Below are positions 7,918 through 15,400 of a stretch of DNA of 20,132 nt, piece after piece (position 1 is the stretch's first letter; every line of letters begins with the position of its first letter). Origin of the DNA: Claveliimonas sp964652805 (GTDB lineage Bacteria > Bacillota > Clostridia > Lachnospirales > Lachnospiraceae); the NCBI GenBank assembly GCA_964652805.1, contig CAZZBJ010000040.1, positions 1-20,132 on the forward strand, in the 5' to 3' direction. Under the pieces are notes generated by a model that made no database searches, had not been told where the DNA came from, and saw only the letters and a program-made list of their open reading frames with translations. The translations under genes were made by a program, and so were the position numbers.

Positions 7918-8799
7918 CTACTCAATGTTCTGTATCTGCTCTCTTACCTTCTCGATCTCTGTCTTTAGGTCAATGCCCATGTTGGAGACCTCCAGGTCGT
8001 TCGCCTTGGAGAGGATGGTGTTCGCCTCCCTGTTCATCTCCTGGGCGATAAAGTCCAGCTTTCTTCCTATACCGGCCTCATCGGACAGAAGCACGTCCTT
8101 CATGTGTCTGATGTGGCTTTTAAGCCTCACCACTTCCTCGTCCGTGCAGATCTTGTCCGCAAAGATGACTACCTCCGCAGCAATGCGGCTGTCGTCGATC
8201 TGGGTGTCCGAGAGGAGCTCCTTCACCTTATCCTCCAGCTTTTCCCTGTACTCGGCAATGATCCGGGGAAACCTCACCTCGATAAATTCCACAAGCCCTA
8301 TCATGCCGTCCAGCTTCTCGATGATATCCATGCGAAGATTTTCTCCCTCTAGGGTGCGGGTCTCCACGAACTGGGAAATGGCCCCCTCCATGGCCTTCTT
8401 CAGGCAGTTCCATATCTCCTCTTCATCGAGAGCTTGCTCCTCCATGGTGAGGACCTCCGGATACCGGGAGAGCGTGGACACCCGGACGTCATTTTCCAGG
8501 CCGAACTGTTCCTTCATCTCCTTAAGGCACTCCATGTACTCTCTGGCAAGAGAGGCGTTGTATCTCAGCGCCGCCTGCCCCTCGGACAGATCTTCGTAGG
8601 TAATGAATATATCCACCTTGCCCCTGGAAACAGACTGCTTTAAAAGACAGCGGATGGATGTCTCAAAAAAATTCAGCTTCTTCGGCATACGGATGTTGAC
8701 ATCCAGATAACGGTGGTTCACGCCCTTCATCTCCACCGTGAATTTCCGCTCTCCGTCTGAGAGCTCACATCTGCCGAAGCCTGTCATGCTCTTTATCAT
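7918..8799 (-). CDS. yicC: YicC-family endoribonuclease
   Basis: A 293-residue member of the YicC/YloC family, reported to be an endoribonuclease. The N-terminus MIKSMTGFGR and the motif VNHRYLDVNIRMP are diagnostic. The conserved C-terminal domain runs from about 225, with RLKSHIRHMKDVL, GRKLDFIAQEMNREANT and SKANDLEVS, and ends EKVREQIQNIE. The start has an AAGAGGTTG ribosome site and lies beneath a near-consensus promoter. It leads the operon continuing to gmk and rpoZ. In many Firmicutes a small remA/DUF370 gene sits between yicC and gmk; the 36-base spacer here leaves no room for it. Confidence 0.94.
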   Translation of the reverse strand: MIKSMTGFGRCELSDGERKFTVEMKGVNHRYLDVNIRMPKKLNFFETSIRCLLKQSVSRGKVDIFITYEDLSEGQAALRYNASLAREYMECLKEMKEQFGLENDVRVSTLSRYPEVLTMEEQALDEEEIWNCLKKAMEGAISQFVETRTLEGENLRMDIIEKLDGMIGLVEFIEVRFPRIIAEYREKLEDKVKELLSDTQIDDSRIAAEVVIFADKICTDEEVVRLKSHIRHMKDVLLSDEAGIGRKLDFIAQEMNREANTILSKANDLEVSNMGIDLKTEIEKVREQIQNIE

Positions 8800-8835
8800 T
8801 TTGGCAACCTCTTTTTCACTTTTTCATTCTGCATT

Positions 8836-8864
8836 ATTATAATTCATTTCCCCCTCTCCGTCAA
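8836..8864 (-). promoter_or_regulatory. Promoter of the yicC-gmk-rpoZ operon
   Basis: On the minus strand, TTGACG (8864..8859) is followed after 17 bases by TATAAT (8841..8836). This is a near-consensus vegetative sigma promoter about 37 bases before the yicC ATG. Its -35 box almost touches the -35 region of the divergent rqcH promoter, so the two promoters lie back to back. Confidence 0.8.
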
Positions 8865-8865
8865 C

Positions 8866-8894
8866 TTTCCAAATCCCCCTTTCTGTGGTATACT
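8866..8894 (+). promoter_or_regulatory. Extended -10 promoter of rqcH
   Basis: TGGTATACT (8886-8894) is an extended -10 element (TGn plus TATACT). A weak -35, TTTCCA, lies at 8866-8871 with 17-base spacing. It is about 50 bases before the rqcH ATG. The weak -35 is compensated by the TG motif. Confidence 0.6.
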
Positions 8895-8895
8895 G

Positions 8896-8922
8896 TGAAC
8901 ACTTGGCACTATGAACACTTGG
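8896..8922 (+). repeat. Tandem direct repeat in the rqcH leader
   Basis: TGAACACTTGG occurs exactly at 8896-8906 and again at 8912-8922, a 16-base period. The first copy begins one base after the -10 box, so the repeats cover the transcription start and early leader. This may be a tandem regulator-binding site or a small local duplication. Confidence 0.5.
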
Positions 8923-8944
8923 AGCAGAAAGGACTGTTATCTAT

Positions 8945-10681
8945 ATGGCTTTTGACGGAATTACCATAGCGGCTGTGACGAAAGAATTGAAAGAGGCCCT
9001 GGAGGGCGGGCGCATCAGCAAGATTGCCCAGCCCGAGGCGGACGAGCTGCTCCTGACGGTCAAGACTTCGGCTGGTCAGCGGCGGCTGTGCATCTGCGCC
9101 AGCGCCTCTCTTCCTCTTATATATCTCACTGACGAAAACAAGAAGAGCCCCATGCAGGCCCCTGGCTTTTGCATGCTGCTGCGCAAGCACATCGGCAGCG
9201 GGCGCATCGCCTCCATCAGTCAGCCGAAGATGGAGCGTATCATCCGCTTTGAGATCGAGCACCTGGACGAGATGGGGGACCTGTGCGGCAAGACTCTCCT
9301 GGTGGAGCTGATGGGCAAGCACAGCAACATCATCTTCTGCGATGACAGCGGACGCATCATCGACAGCATTAAGCACATATCCGCCCAGACAAGCTCTGTC
9401 CGGGAGGTGCTTCCCGGCCGGGACTATTTTATCCCCGACACCATGCACAAGCTGGATCCCCTGACCGTGACCCAGGAAGACTTCATCAGCGCTCTCAGGG
9501 CAAAGGGCGGCCCTCTCTCCAAGGCTCTGTATACCAGCTTCACAGGCATCAGCCCGGTGGTCGCGGAGGAAATCTGCTATCTGGCAGCTCTGGAGTCCAG
9601 GATGACGGCTGCGGATCTCTCCGAGGACATGCTGCTCCATCTGTACCGGCAATTCAGCTACTATATGGAGCAGGTGAGCCTGGGCGACTTCTCCCCGGCC
9701 ATCTACTATGAGGGCAGGGAGCCAAAGGAGTTTTCCGCACTGCCCTTAAGCCATTTCTCCAACTACAGGAGAGAGGAATTCCCTTCCGTCTCCCAGGTGA
9801 TCCGCATCTACTACTCCTCCCGGGAGACCCTGACCCGCATCAGACAAAAGTCCGCGGACCTGCGGCACGTAGTCCAGACCGCCCTGGAGAGGAACCGGAA
9901 GAAATACGACCTGCAGTCCAGACAGTTAAGGAACACGGAAGGCCGTGACAAATTCAAGGTCTGCGGGGAGCTGATCAACTCCTACGGCTACGGCCTGGAG
10001 CCGGGGGCCAAACAACTCACTGCCCTCAACTACTACACCAACGAGGAAGTCACCATCCCCCTGGACGAGCGCATGACGCCGGCTGAGAACGCCCAGCGTT
10101 ATTTTGCAAAATACAACAAGCAGAAGCGCACCTTTGAGGCGCTCAGCCAGCTCATTGAGGAGACCCGGGAGGACATCGAGTACCTGGAGTCCATCAGCAA
10201 TGCCCTGGACATTGCCCGGGCCGAGGAAGATCTGGTTCAGATCAAGGAGGAACTGACCCAGGCAGGCTACATCCGCCGCCGGAGCACCAAACAGAAGGTG
10301 CGCGTCACAAGCCGCCCCTTCCACTACATCTCCAGCGATGGCTACCATATCTATGTAGGGAAAAACAATCTCCAGAACGAGGAGCTGACCTTCCACTTTG
10401 CCTCAGGTAACGACTGGTGGTTTCACGCCAAGAAGGTGCCCGGCTCCCACGTCATCGTGAAATCCGGCGGGGACGAGCTGCCGGATACCACCTTTGAGGA
10501 GGCGGGACGACTGGCCGCCTATTACTCAAAGAGCCGGGGGAACGACAAGGTGGAGGTGGACTATATAGAGAAGAAGCACGTGAAAAAGTCCGGCGGAGGA
10601 AAGCCCGGCTTTGTCATCTACCACACCAACTACTCTCTTGTCATCGACTCGGATATCAGCGGGATTGAAGAAGTGAAATAG
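8945..10681 (+). CDS. rqcH: Ribosome quality control factor RqcH (NFACT family)
   Basis: The bacterial Rqc2/NEMF homologue, which binds stalled 50S subunits carrying peptidyl-tRNA and adds C-terminal alanine tails for degradation. It used to be annotated as fibronectin-binding protein. The NFACT-N domain starts MAFDGITIAAVTKEL and includes GGRISKIAQP. Residues 97-98, at the site of the functional Asp97-Arg98 of Bacillus subtilis RqcH, read Glu-Arg here. A helical, coiled-coil-rich middle spans about 280-430. The NFACT-R domain follows, with NDWWFHAKKVPGSHV and a KSRGNDKVEVDY segment. The 578-residue length is normal. The ribosome site AAAGGA (8928-8933) is modest and 11 bases from the ATG. 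Monocistronic, ending at the terminator at 10692-10729. Confidence 0.93.
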   Translation: MAFDGITIAAVTKELKEALEGGRISKIAQPEADELLLTVKTSAGQRRLCICASASLPLIYLTDENKKSPMQAPGFCMLLRKHIGSGRIASISQPKMERIIRFEIEHLDEMGDLCGKTLLVELMGKHSNIIFCDDSGRIIDSIKHISAQTSSVREVLPGRDYFIPDTMHKLDPLTVTQEDFISALRAKGGPLSKALYTSFTGISPVVAEEICYLAALESRMTAADLSEDMLLHLYRQFSYYMEQVSLGDFSPAIYYEGREPKEFSALPLSHFSNYRREEFPSVSQVIRIYYSSRETLTRIRQKSADLRHVVQTALERNRKKYDLQSRQLRNTEGRDKFKVCGELINSYGYGLEPGAKQLTALNYYTNEEVTIPLDERMTPAENAQRYFAKYNKQKRTFEALSQLIEETREDIEYLESISNALDIARAEEDLVQIKEELTQAGYIRRRSTKQKVRVTSRPFHYISSDGYHIYVGKNNLQNEELTFHFASGNDWWFHAKKVPGSHVIVKSGGDELPDTTFEEAGRLAAYYSKSRGNDKVEVDYIEKKHVKKSGGGKPGFVIYHTNYSLVIDSDISGIEEVK

Positions 10682-10691
10682 CGACAGAGCG

Positions 10692-10729
10692 AAAAGAGGA
10701 GGGACCGAAAAGGCTCCTCCTCTTTTTTT
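10692..10729. terminator. Intrinsic terminator after rqcH, probably bidirectional
   Basis: AGAGGAGG (10695-10702) pairs with CCTCCTCT (10716-10723). The stem extends through a GU pair and two CG pairs to a GAAAA loop, followed by TTTTTTT (10723-10729). On the minus strand the same stem is followed by TTTTCG, so it may also stop transcripts of the DUF815 gene arriving from the right. Confidence 0.9.
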
Positions 10730-10771
10730 GCTTCCTGTCTATTCCGTTTGCCTGTTCATCCCAGGCATTGC

Positions 10772-12061
10772 TTACTCCATCCCAAGCAGGTAGTCGATAA
10801 ACTGCTGAGCTGTCCGGCCGGACATGCCGCCGTGGTTCAGCTCCCAGCGATTGGCCTCCAGAAGGAGCTGCTCCTCGTCCATCTCGATGCCGTTTCTCTT
10901 CGCCAGCTGACGGACGATCTCCTGGAACTCCTTCTTGGCCGGCTTTCCAAAGTAGATGGTGACACCAAATCTTGCCACCAGGGAGAGCTTCTCCTGCACT
11001 GTATCGTTTGTGTGCAGCTCCTCGTCCCTCTCTTCCTTGTCCCGGAAGCTCTCCCGGATGAGATGACGGCGGTTGGAGGTGGCGTAAATGAGCACATTGT
11101 CCGGCTTTTTCTCCAGACCGCCCTCGATGACTGCCTTCAGATATTTATACTCGATCTCAAACTCCTCAAAGGAGAGGTCGTCCATGTAAATGATAAACTT
11201 GTAGTTCCGGTTCTTGATCTGGGCGATGACGTCGTTAAGGTCCTGGAACTGGTGCTTGTACACCTCGATCATCCGCAGTCCCTGGTCGTAGTATTGGTTG
11301 AGGATGGCCTTGATGGAGGAGGATTTCCCGGTGCCCGCATCTCCGAAGAGGAGACAGTTGTTAGCCCGGCGTCCCTTCACAAAGGCCTCCGTGTTGTCGA
11401 TGAGCTTTTTCTTGGCTGTCTCGTAGCCTACCAGCTCGTCCAGCTGCGCGTGGGCGATCTTTGTGATGGGTACGATGTGCACGCCCTCCTCGTCACGGGC
11501 CACCCGGAAGGCCTTGTGAAGCCCCAGCTTGCCCACGCCGAACTCCTTGTAGAACTGGGTCACAGAGGCCTTGAACTCCTCTGCGTCCTCCGTCTGTCCC
11601 AGACTCCTGGACAGAGCGCAGATCCGGTCACGGATACGGCCGTTGAACACGCTGCCGCGGGTGCCTGACCCGGTGTAGTCCAGGATCATGGAAACACAGT
11701 CCACGCCAAGAGCTGCCTCCATAGCTGAGAAATCATAGTCAAACAGCTCCTTGAAGATTTCAAAGTCGTGGAGCGCCACCTTGTTGATGCTTCCGCCTGT
11801 CTCCCCCACGATCTCGCAGGAGGTGCTGTAGGCGTTCTCGTCGTTTGCCAGAAGGAAGGTCAGATAGTCATGCCAGAGGTTTCCCTCAAAGCCGTGATCC
11901 ACGCACAGCTCCAGTATGCTTCCCGCACGCTCAAAGAGAAGGCTTTTGAGGTCCTCCTGGTTGTAGTACTCATTGTCGTAGTTTTCCATCAGGAACGTCA
12001 TATCATTTAAGATCTGCTCCTGCTCCAGATTTTTATAGATGATCAGCTCGTGTATTCTCAT
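10772..12061 (-). CDS. DUF815-type AAA+ ATPase of unknown role
   Basis: A 429-residue ATP-binding protein of the DUF815 family. Walker A is GDAGTGKS at 240-247 and Walker B is FIIYMDD at 289-295. A sensor-1-like strand reads IYATSNRR near 330, and a basic/acidic RESFRDKEERDEE segment follows. The ATPase module fills about 200-429. The N-terminal 200 residues show no motif I recognise. There is no signal peptide or membrane helix, so it is probably cytoplasmic. The substrate is unknown. The ATG follows a GGAGA ribosome site and lies 18 bases after pheA, so it is very likely in the same transcript. The pairing with aromatic amino acid synthesis does not by itself reveal function. Confidence 0.85.
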   Translation of the reverse strand: MRIHELIIYKNLEQEQILNDMTFLMENYDNEYYNQEDLKSLLFERAGSILELCVDHGFEGNLWHDYLTFLLANDENAYSTSCEIVGETGGSINKVALHDFEIFKELFDYDFSAMEAALGVDCVSMILDYTGSGTRGSVFNGRIRDRICALSRSLGQTEDAEEFKASVTQFYKEFGVGKLGLHKAFRVARDEEGVHIVPITKIAHAQLDELVGYETAKKKLIDNTEAFVKGRRANNCLLFGDAGTGKSSSIKAILNQYYDQGLRMIEVYKHQFQDLNDVIAQIKNRNYKFIIYMDDLSFEEFEIEYKYLKAVIEGGLEKKPDNVLIYATSNRRHLIRESFRDKEERDEELHTNDTVQEKLSLVARFGVTIYFGKPAKKEFQEIVRQLAKRNGIEMDEEQLLLEANRWELNHGGMSGRTAQQFIDYLLGME

Positions 12062-12079
12062 ATCGTTTCTCCATCCGCA

Positions 12080-13210
12080 TCAATAATTTCCGAGTATCTT
12101 CAGGCTCTTGGACTCCTCCCGCAGGCCGCGGATGGCGTTCTTCACAGCACCCTCGCCCATATTTCCCTCAAAGTCCACAAAGAACCGGTACTCCCATGTC
12201 CGTCCCTCCACCGGGCGGGACTCGATCTTGGTCATGTTCAGGTTGTTGTAGGTGAAATGGGCCAGCAGGTGGTAGAGGGAACCGCTGGAGTGATCCACCT
12301 CAAAGCAGATGCTGATCTTTTTCGCATCCTTTAAGAAAATTTTCTGGTTGGTCACAATGATGAACCGAGTGGAGTTGTTGTCGTTGTAGTTGATCTTCCG
12401 GTCCAATATCTTCAGCCCGTAACTCAGGGCCGCATGCTCACTGCAGATGGCCGCCCGGGTGATGTCCCCGTCCTCCAGCACCTTCTTCGCCGCCACCGCT
12501 GTATTGGGGGCGCTGATCCGCTGCCACCCCGGCTGGTCGTCCAGGTATTTGGAGCTCTGCATCAGCGCCTGGGGATGGGAGTAGACTGTTTTAATGGTGT
12601 CAAGAGTCGCCCCCTCCACGCTGGCCAGGGCGTGGTCAATGGGAAGGATGATCTCTCCCACAATGTAATTTTCAAATTCCACCAGCAGGTCGTAGACCTC
12701 GCTCACCACTCCGGCAGAAGAATTTTCAATAGGAAGGACCGCAAAATCCGCCGAGCCCTCCTCGATGGCCTCCATGGCATCCCGGAAGGTATGCACGTGA
12801 AAGCTGTTCACATCCTTTCCGAAGTAGGCGTGCATGGCAACCTGGGAGTAGGCGCCGTCCGTCCCCTGGAAGACGATCCTGGACTGCTCGTAGTCCAGCT
12901 TGTCCACGCCGATAAAGGGCAGTCTTCCCAGGGCTCCCTTCTTTGTCAGCATCTGGTACTGCATCTTCCTGCTCTGGGACATAAGCTGCTCAAAGAGCTC
13001 CGTCAGTCCCAGCCGCAGAAATTCATCGTCCACATTTCGGGTGATCCTGGCAAGCTGATCCTTCTCCCTCTTCTTGTCAAACACCTTTTTCCCCGCATCT
13101 ATCTTGATATCGCCGATCTTTTCGCACACCTGCACCCGGCTCTTATACAGCTCCGCAATCTGGCTGTCAATCTGGGTCAGATACTCTCTCAGTTCCTCTA
13201 ATCCTGCCAT
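12080..13210 (-). CDS. pheA: Bifunctional chorismate mutase/prephenate dehydratase (P-protein)
   Basis: Converts chorismate to prephenate and then phenylpyruvate on the way to phenylalanine. Residues 1 to about 85 are an AroQ-type chorismate mutase (LREYLTQIDSQIAELYKSR, KIGDIK). About 110-285 is prephenate dehydratase with FQGTDGAYSQ, LPIENSSAG and the catalytic STRF motif at 280-283. About 297-370 is an ACT domain with ESRP at 330-333, the phenylalanine-binding signature, so feedback inhibition by phenylalanine is expected. The start at 13210 (MAGLEELREYL) is chosen over an upstream ATG at 13267, because AAAAGGAG precedes it by 8 bases and the extension resembles no family member. At 376 aa it is normal in length. 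It is followed closely by the DUF815 gene. Confidence 0.95.
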   Translation of the reverse strand: MAGLEELREYLTQIDSQIAELYKSRVQVCEKIGDIKIDAGKKVFDKKREKDQLARITRNVDDEFLRLGLTELFEQLMSQSRKMQYQMLTKKGALGRLPFIGVDKLDYEQSRIVFQGTDGAYSQVAMHAYFGKDVNSFHVHTFRDAMEAIEEGSADFAVLPIENSSAGVVSEVYDLLVEFENYIVGEIILPIDHALASVEGATLDTIKTVYSHPQALMQSSKYLDDQPGWQRISAPNTAVAAKKVLEDGDITRAAICSEHAALSYGLKILDRKINYNDNNSTRFIIVTNQKIFLKDAKKISICFEVDHSSGSLYHLLAHFTYNNLNMTKIESRPVEGRTWEYRFFVDFEGNMGEGAVKNAIRGLREESKSLKILGNY

Positions 13211-13242
13211 TTTTCTGTCTCCTTTTGTACACATACTAAAAG

Positions 13243-13254
13243 GTATTATAATAC
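13243..13254 (-). promoter_or_regulatory. Palindromic -10 region of pheA
   Basis: GTATTATAATAC is a perfect 12-base palindrome. On the minus strand it contains a consensus -10 TATAAT (13250..13245) placed about 34 bases before the pheA ATG. No good -35 is visible at the expected distance (TGGATT at 17 bases), so either the promoter is activator-dependent or the palindrome is also an operator. Confidence 0.4.
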
Positions 13255-13282
13255 AACTCTTCGCCAAAATCCACGTCAGACA

Positions 13283-13311
13283 TTGAAAAACTTTTCCATT
13301 TATTATATGAT
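13283..13311 (+). promoter_or_regulatory. Promoter of the nitroreductase-pyrBI group
   Basis: TTGAAA (13283-13288) and TATGAT (13306-13311) are spaced by 17 bases and lie 41 bases before the nitroreductase ATG. Four or more consensus matches per box make this a reasonable vegetative promoter. Confidence 0.55.
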
Positions 13312-13352
13312 GTAGGTACGGTTGATTGATCTAAAAAAGGAGGACGAACAGT

Positions 13353-13889
13353 ATGAACACCATGGATTGTATTTTCAGCAGAAGAAGTATCCGCAAATTC
13401 AAGCCGAACCCTGTGGGGCATGAGCTTCTGGAGTCAGTGATCCAGGCGGCATCCTATTCTCCTTCCTGGAAAAACAGTCAGATCACACGCTATATCGCTA
13501 TCGAAGACATTTCTATTCTCACAAAAATCGCCGATGATTTCACCCCGTCATTCAACAGTCATATAATCCGCCAGGCGCCGCTTCTTCTGGCTGTCACCTT
13601 TGTGAAGGGACGCAGCGGCTTTGAGCGGGACGGCTCCTTCTCCACAAAGAAGAGAGATCGCTGGCAGATGTTTGACGTGGGAGCTGCCTGCCAGACCTTC
13701 TGTCTGGCCGCCCATGAGAAGGGCCTTGGCACTGTGATCATGGGCATTTTTGACGAGGACGGCATAGGAGAGCTTCTCGGCGTCCCCGCTGACCGCGAGC
13801 TTGGGGCTCTGATCGCGGTGGGGTATCCGGACATCGTTCCCGAGGCGCCAAAGCGAAAGAGCGTGAACGAGCTGCTGACTTACCGTTAA
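13353..13889 (+). CDS. Nitroreductase-family flavoprotein
   Basis: A short 178-residue nitroreductase-fold protein, expected to bind FMN and reduce a substrate with NAD(P)H. The N-terminus MDCIFSRRSIRKFKP is the family start, with the SRRSIRKF phosphate-binding stretch. AASYSPSWKNSQITRY follows. The core helix GAACQTFCLAAHEKGLGTVIMG (about 111-132) and the closing VGYPD are typical. The Ser-Trp-Lys-Asn stretch stands where most family members have a Pro/Ala-rich SxxNxQ motif; Asn and Gln are retained. The true substrate cannot be told from sequence. AAGGAGG at 13337-13343 sets the start. pyrB follows after 49 bases with no obvious terminator, so it may be the first gene of a pyrBI transcript. 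Confidence 0.88.
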   Translation: MNTMDCIFSRRSIRKFKPNPVGHELLESVIQAASYSPSWKNSQITRYIAIEDISILTKIADDFTPSFNSHIIRQAPLLLAVTFVKGRSGFERDGSFSTKKRDRWQMFDVGAACQTFCLAAHEKGLGTVIMGIFDEDGIGELLGVPADRELGALIAVGYPDIVPEAPKRKSVNELLTYR

Positions 13890-13938
13890 ATCTTTACAGT
13901 GCCTGCAAGAGAGGCATATGGACACGAAGGAGGTTTTT

Positions 13939-14856
13939 ATGAGACATTTAATGAGTCCTCTTGACTTTTCAGTGGAAGAGCTGGATAAATTGCTGAACCT
14001 GGCAGAGGATATTGAGGCAAACCCGAAAAAGTACGCCCACGCCTGTGAGGGGAAAAAGCTGGCCACACTGTTCTATGAGCCAAGCACGAGAACGCGATTA
14101 AGCCACGAGGCGGCCATGCTGAACTTGGGAGGCAGCATCATGGGATTTTCCTCCGCCAACTCCAGCTCCGCCGCAAAGGGAGAGAGTGTGTCAGACACCA
14201 TCCGCACCATCTCCTGCTATGCGGATATCTGCGCCATGCGCCATCCGAAGGAGGGAGCTCCCATGGTGGCCTGCCAGCACTCTTCCATCCCGGTCATCAA
14301 TGCGGGAGACGGAGGACACCAGCACCCCACCCAGACCCTGACGGACCTGATGACTATCCGCTCTTTAAAGGGACACTTAGGCGACATGACTATCGGCCTG
14401 TGCGGGGATCTGAAATTCGGCCGCACGGTCCACTCCCTGATCCACGCCCTGGTGCGCTATCCGGGTATGAAATTTGTGCTGATCTCACCGGAGGAGCTGA
14501 GACTTCCCGACTACATCCGTCACGATGTGCTGGAGAAGAATCAGGCTCCCTACGAGGAGGTTGTCCGCCTGGAGGAGGCTCTCCCAAATCTGGAACTCCT
14601 CTACATGACCCGCGTGCAGAAGGAGCGCTTCTTCAACGCGGAGGACTATGTGCGCATGAAGGATTTCTACCTCCTGGACGCAAAGAAAATGAAACTGGCA
14701 AAGGATGACATGTACGTGCTCCATCCGCTGCCCCGTGTCAACGAGATTTCCACGGAGGTGGACGACGACCCGAGAGCCGCTTATTTCAAGCAGATGCAGT
14801 ACGGCGTGTACGTCCGCATGGCTCTCATTTTGACACTGTTGGAAATCGAAGTTTAG
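13939..14856 (+). CDS. pyrB: Aspartate carbamoyltransferase catalytic subunit
   Basis: Condenses carbamoyl phosphate and aspartate in pyrimidine synthesis. The carbamoyl-phosphate loop is S49-TRTR53 and the mobile-loop lysine lies in K80-GES. HPTQTL (129-134) and HPLPR (262-266) complete the active site. I chose the ATG at 13939 because GAAGGAGG (13926-13933) precedes it; a further in-frame ATG at 13918 would add 7 residues and has a poorer site. This gives 305 aa, normal for the class found with PyrI. pyrI follows after 10 bases, so the product is expected to be the allosteric holoenzyme. No PyrR-type attenuator is visible in the 49-base leader. Confidence 0.96.
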   Translation: MRHLMSPLDFSVEELDKLLNLAEDIEANPKKYAHACEGKKLATLFYEPSTRTRLSHEAAMLNLGGSIMGFSSANSSSAAKGESVSDTIRTISCYADICAMRHPKEGAPMVACQHSSIPVINAGDGGHQHPTQTLTDLMTIRSLKGHLGDMTIGLCGDLKFGRTVHSLIHALVRYPGMKFVLISPEELRLPDYIRHDVLEKNQAPYEEVVRLEEALPNLELLYMTRVQKERFFNAEDYVRMKDFYLLDAKKMKLAKDDMYVLHPLPRVNEISTEVDDDPRAAYFKQMQYGVYVRMALILTLLEIEV

Positions 14857-14866
14857 GAGGGGAAAC

Positions 14867-15313
14867 ATGGTTAAGAATACATTGAACGTTGGGCGCATTT
14901 CCGAGGGCTTTGTGCTGGACCACATCCAGGCCGGCCGCAGCATGGAGATCTACAAATATCTCCACCTGGATCAGCTGGACTGCTGCGTGGCCATCATCAA
15001 GAATGCCAAGAGCAGCAAGATGGGAAAAAAGGATATCATGAAGATCGAGTGTCCTATCGACTTTATGGACCTGGACATCCTGGGCTTCATTGACCACAAC
15101 ATCACCATCAACATCATCAAGGACGAGCAGATCATCGAAAAAAAATCTCTCCATCTGCCCAAGAGGATAAAGAATGTCATCAAGTGCAAGAATCCCAGAT
15201 GCATCACCTCCATCGAACAGGAGCTGGACCACGTGTTCGTCCTGACCGACCCGGAGAACGAGATCTACCGATGCATGTACTGTGAGGAAAAATATGAGAG
15301 AAGGCCCAGATAG
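14867..15313 (+). CDS. pyrI: Aspartate carbamoyltransferase regulatory subunit
   Basis: Regulatory chain that binds nucleotide effectors and holds PyrB trimers together. The N-terminal nucleotide-binding domain begins VGRISEGFVLDHIQAG. The C-terminal zinc domain has four ligands, Cys107, Cys112, Cys136 and Cys139, in the C-x4-C...C-x2-C pattern. At 148 aa it is normal in length. GGAGGGG lies just before the start, 10 bases after pyrB. CTP inhibition is expected from the family but cannot be confirmed here. Transcription ends at the hairpin at 15348-15386. Confidence 0.95.
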   Translation: MVKNTLNVGRISEGFVLDHIQAGRSMEIYKYLHLDQLDCCVAIIKNAKSSKMGKKDIMKIECPIDFMDLDILGFIDHNITINIIKDEQIIEKKSLHLPKRIKNVIKCKNPRCITSIEQELDHVFVLTDPENEIYRCMYCEEKYERRPR

Positions 15314-15347
15314 GAAGGCCTTCCTTTCAGATGATATCAGACAAAAC

Positions 15348-15386
15348 AGAGACAGATATGGCAAAAAGCCGCATCTGTCTCTTTTT
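15348..15386. terminator. Bidirectional terminator between pyrI and proC
   Basis: AGAGACAGAT (15348-15357) pairs with ATCTGTCTCT (15373-15382), with an inner GGC/GCC pairing around AAAAA. Plus-strand reading ends in CTTTTTGT; minus-strand reading ends in GTTTTGT. It therefore suits both the converging pyrI and proC transcripts. Confidence 0.9.
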
Positions 15387-15400
15387 GTCCCTGGTTATTT

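Noticed and set aside
8888..8893. GTATAC at the rqcH promoter as another regulator site
   Set aside because: It is part of the extended -10 box; flanking bases do not match TTGTATACAA and no functional link is evident.
8909..9652. 247-codon minus-strand open frame opposite rqcH
   Set aside because: Antisense shadow; the plus-strand RqcH domains are unambiguous and this frame has no support.
10748..11668. 306-codon plus-strand open frame opposite the DUF815 gene
   Set aside because: Antisense shadow; Leu/Val/His-rich composition typical of reverse-complement reading, no start signals.
13211..13267. Longer pheA start at 13267
   Set aside because: The extra 19 residues are not family-like, lie across the promoter region and lack a ribosome site; 13210 has a good one.
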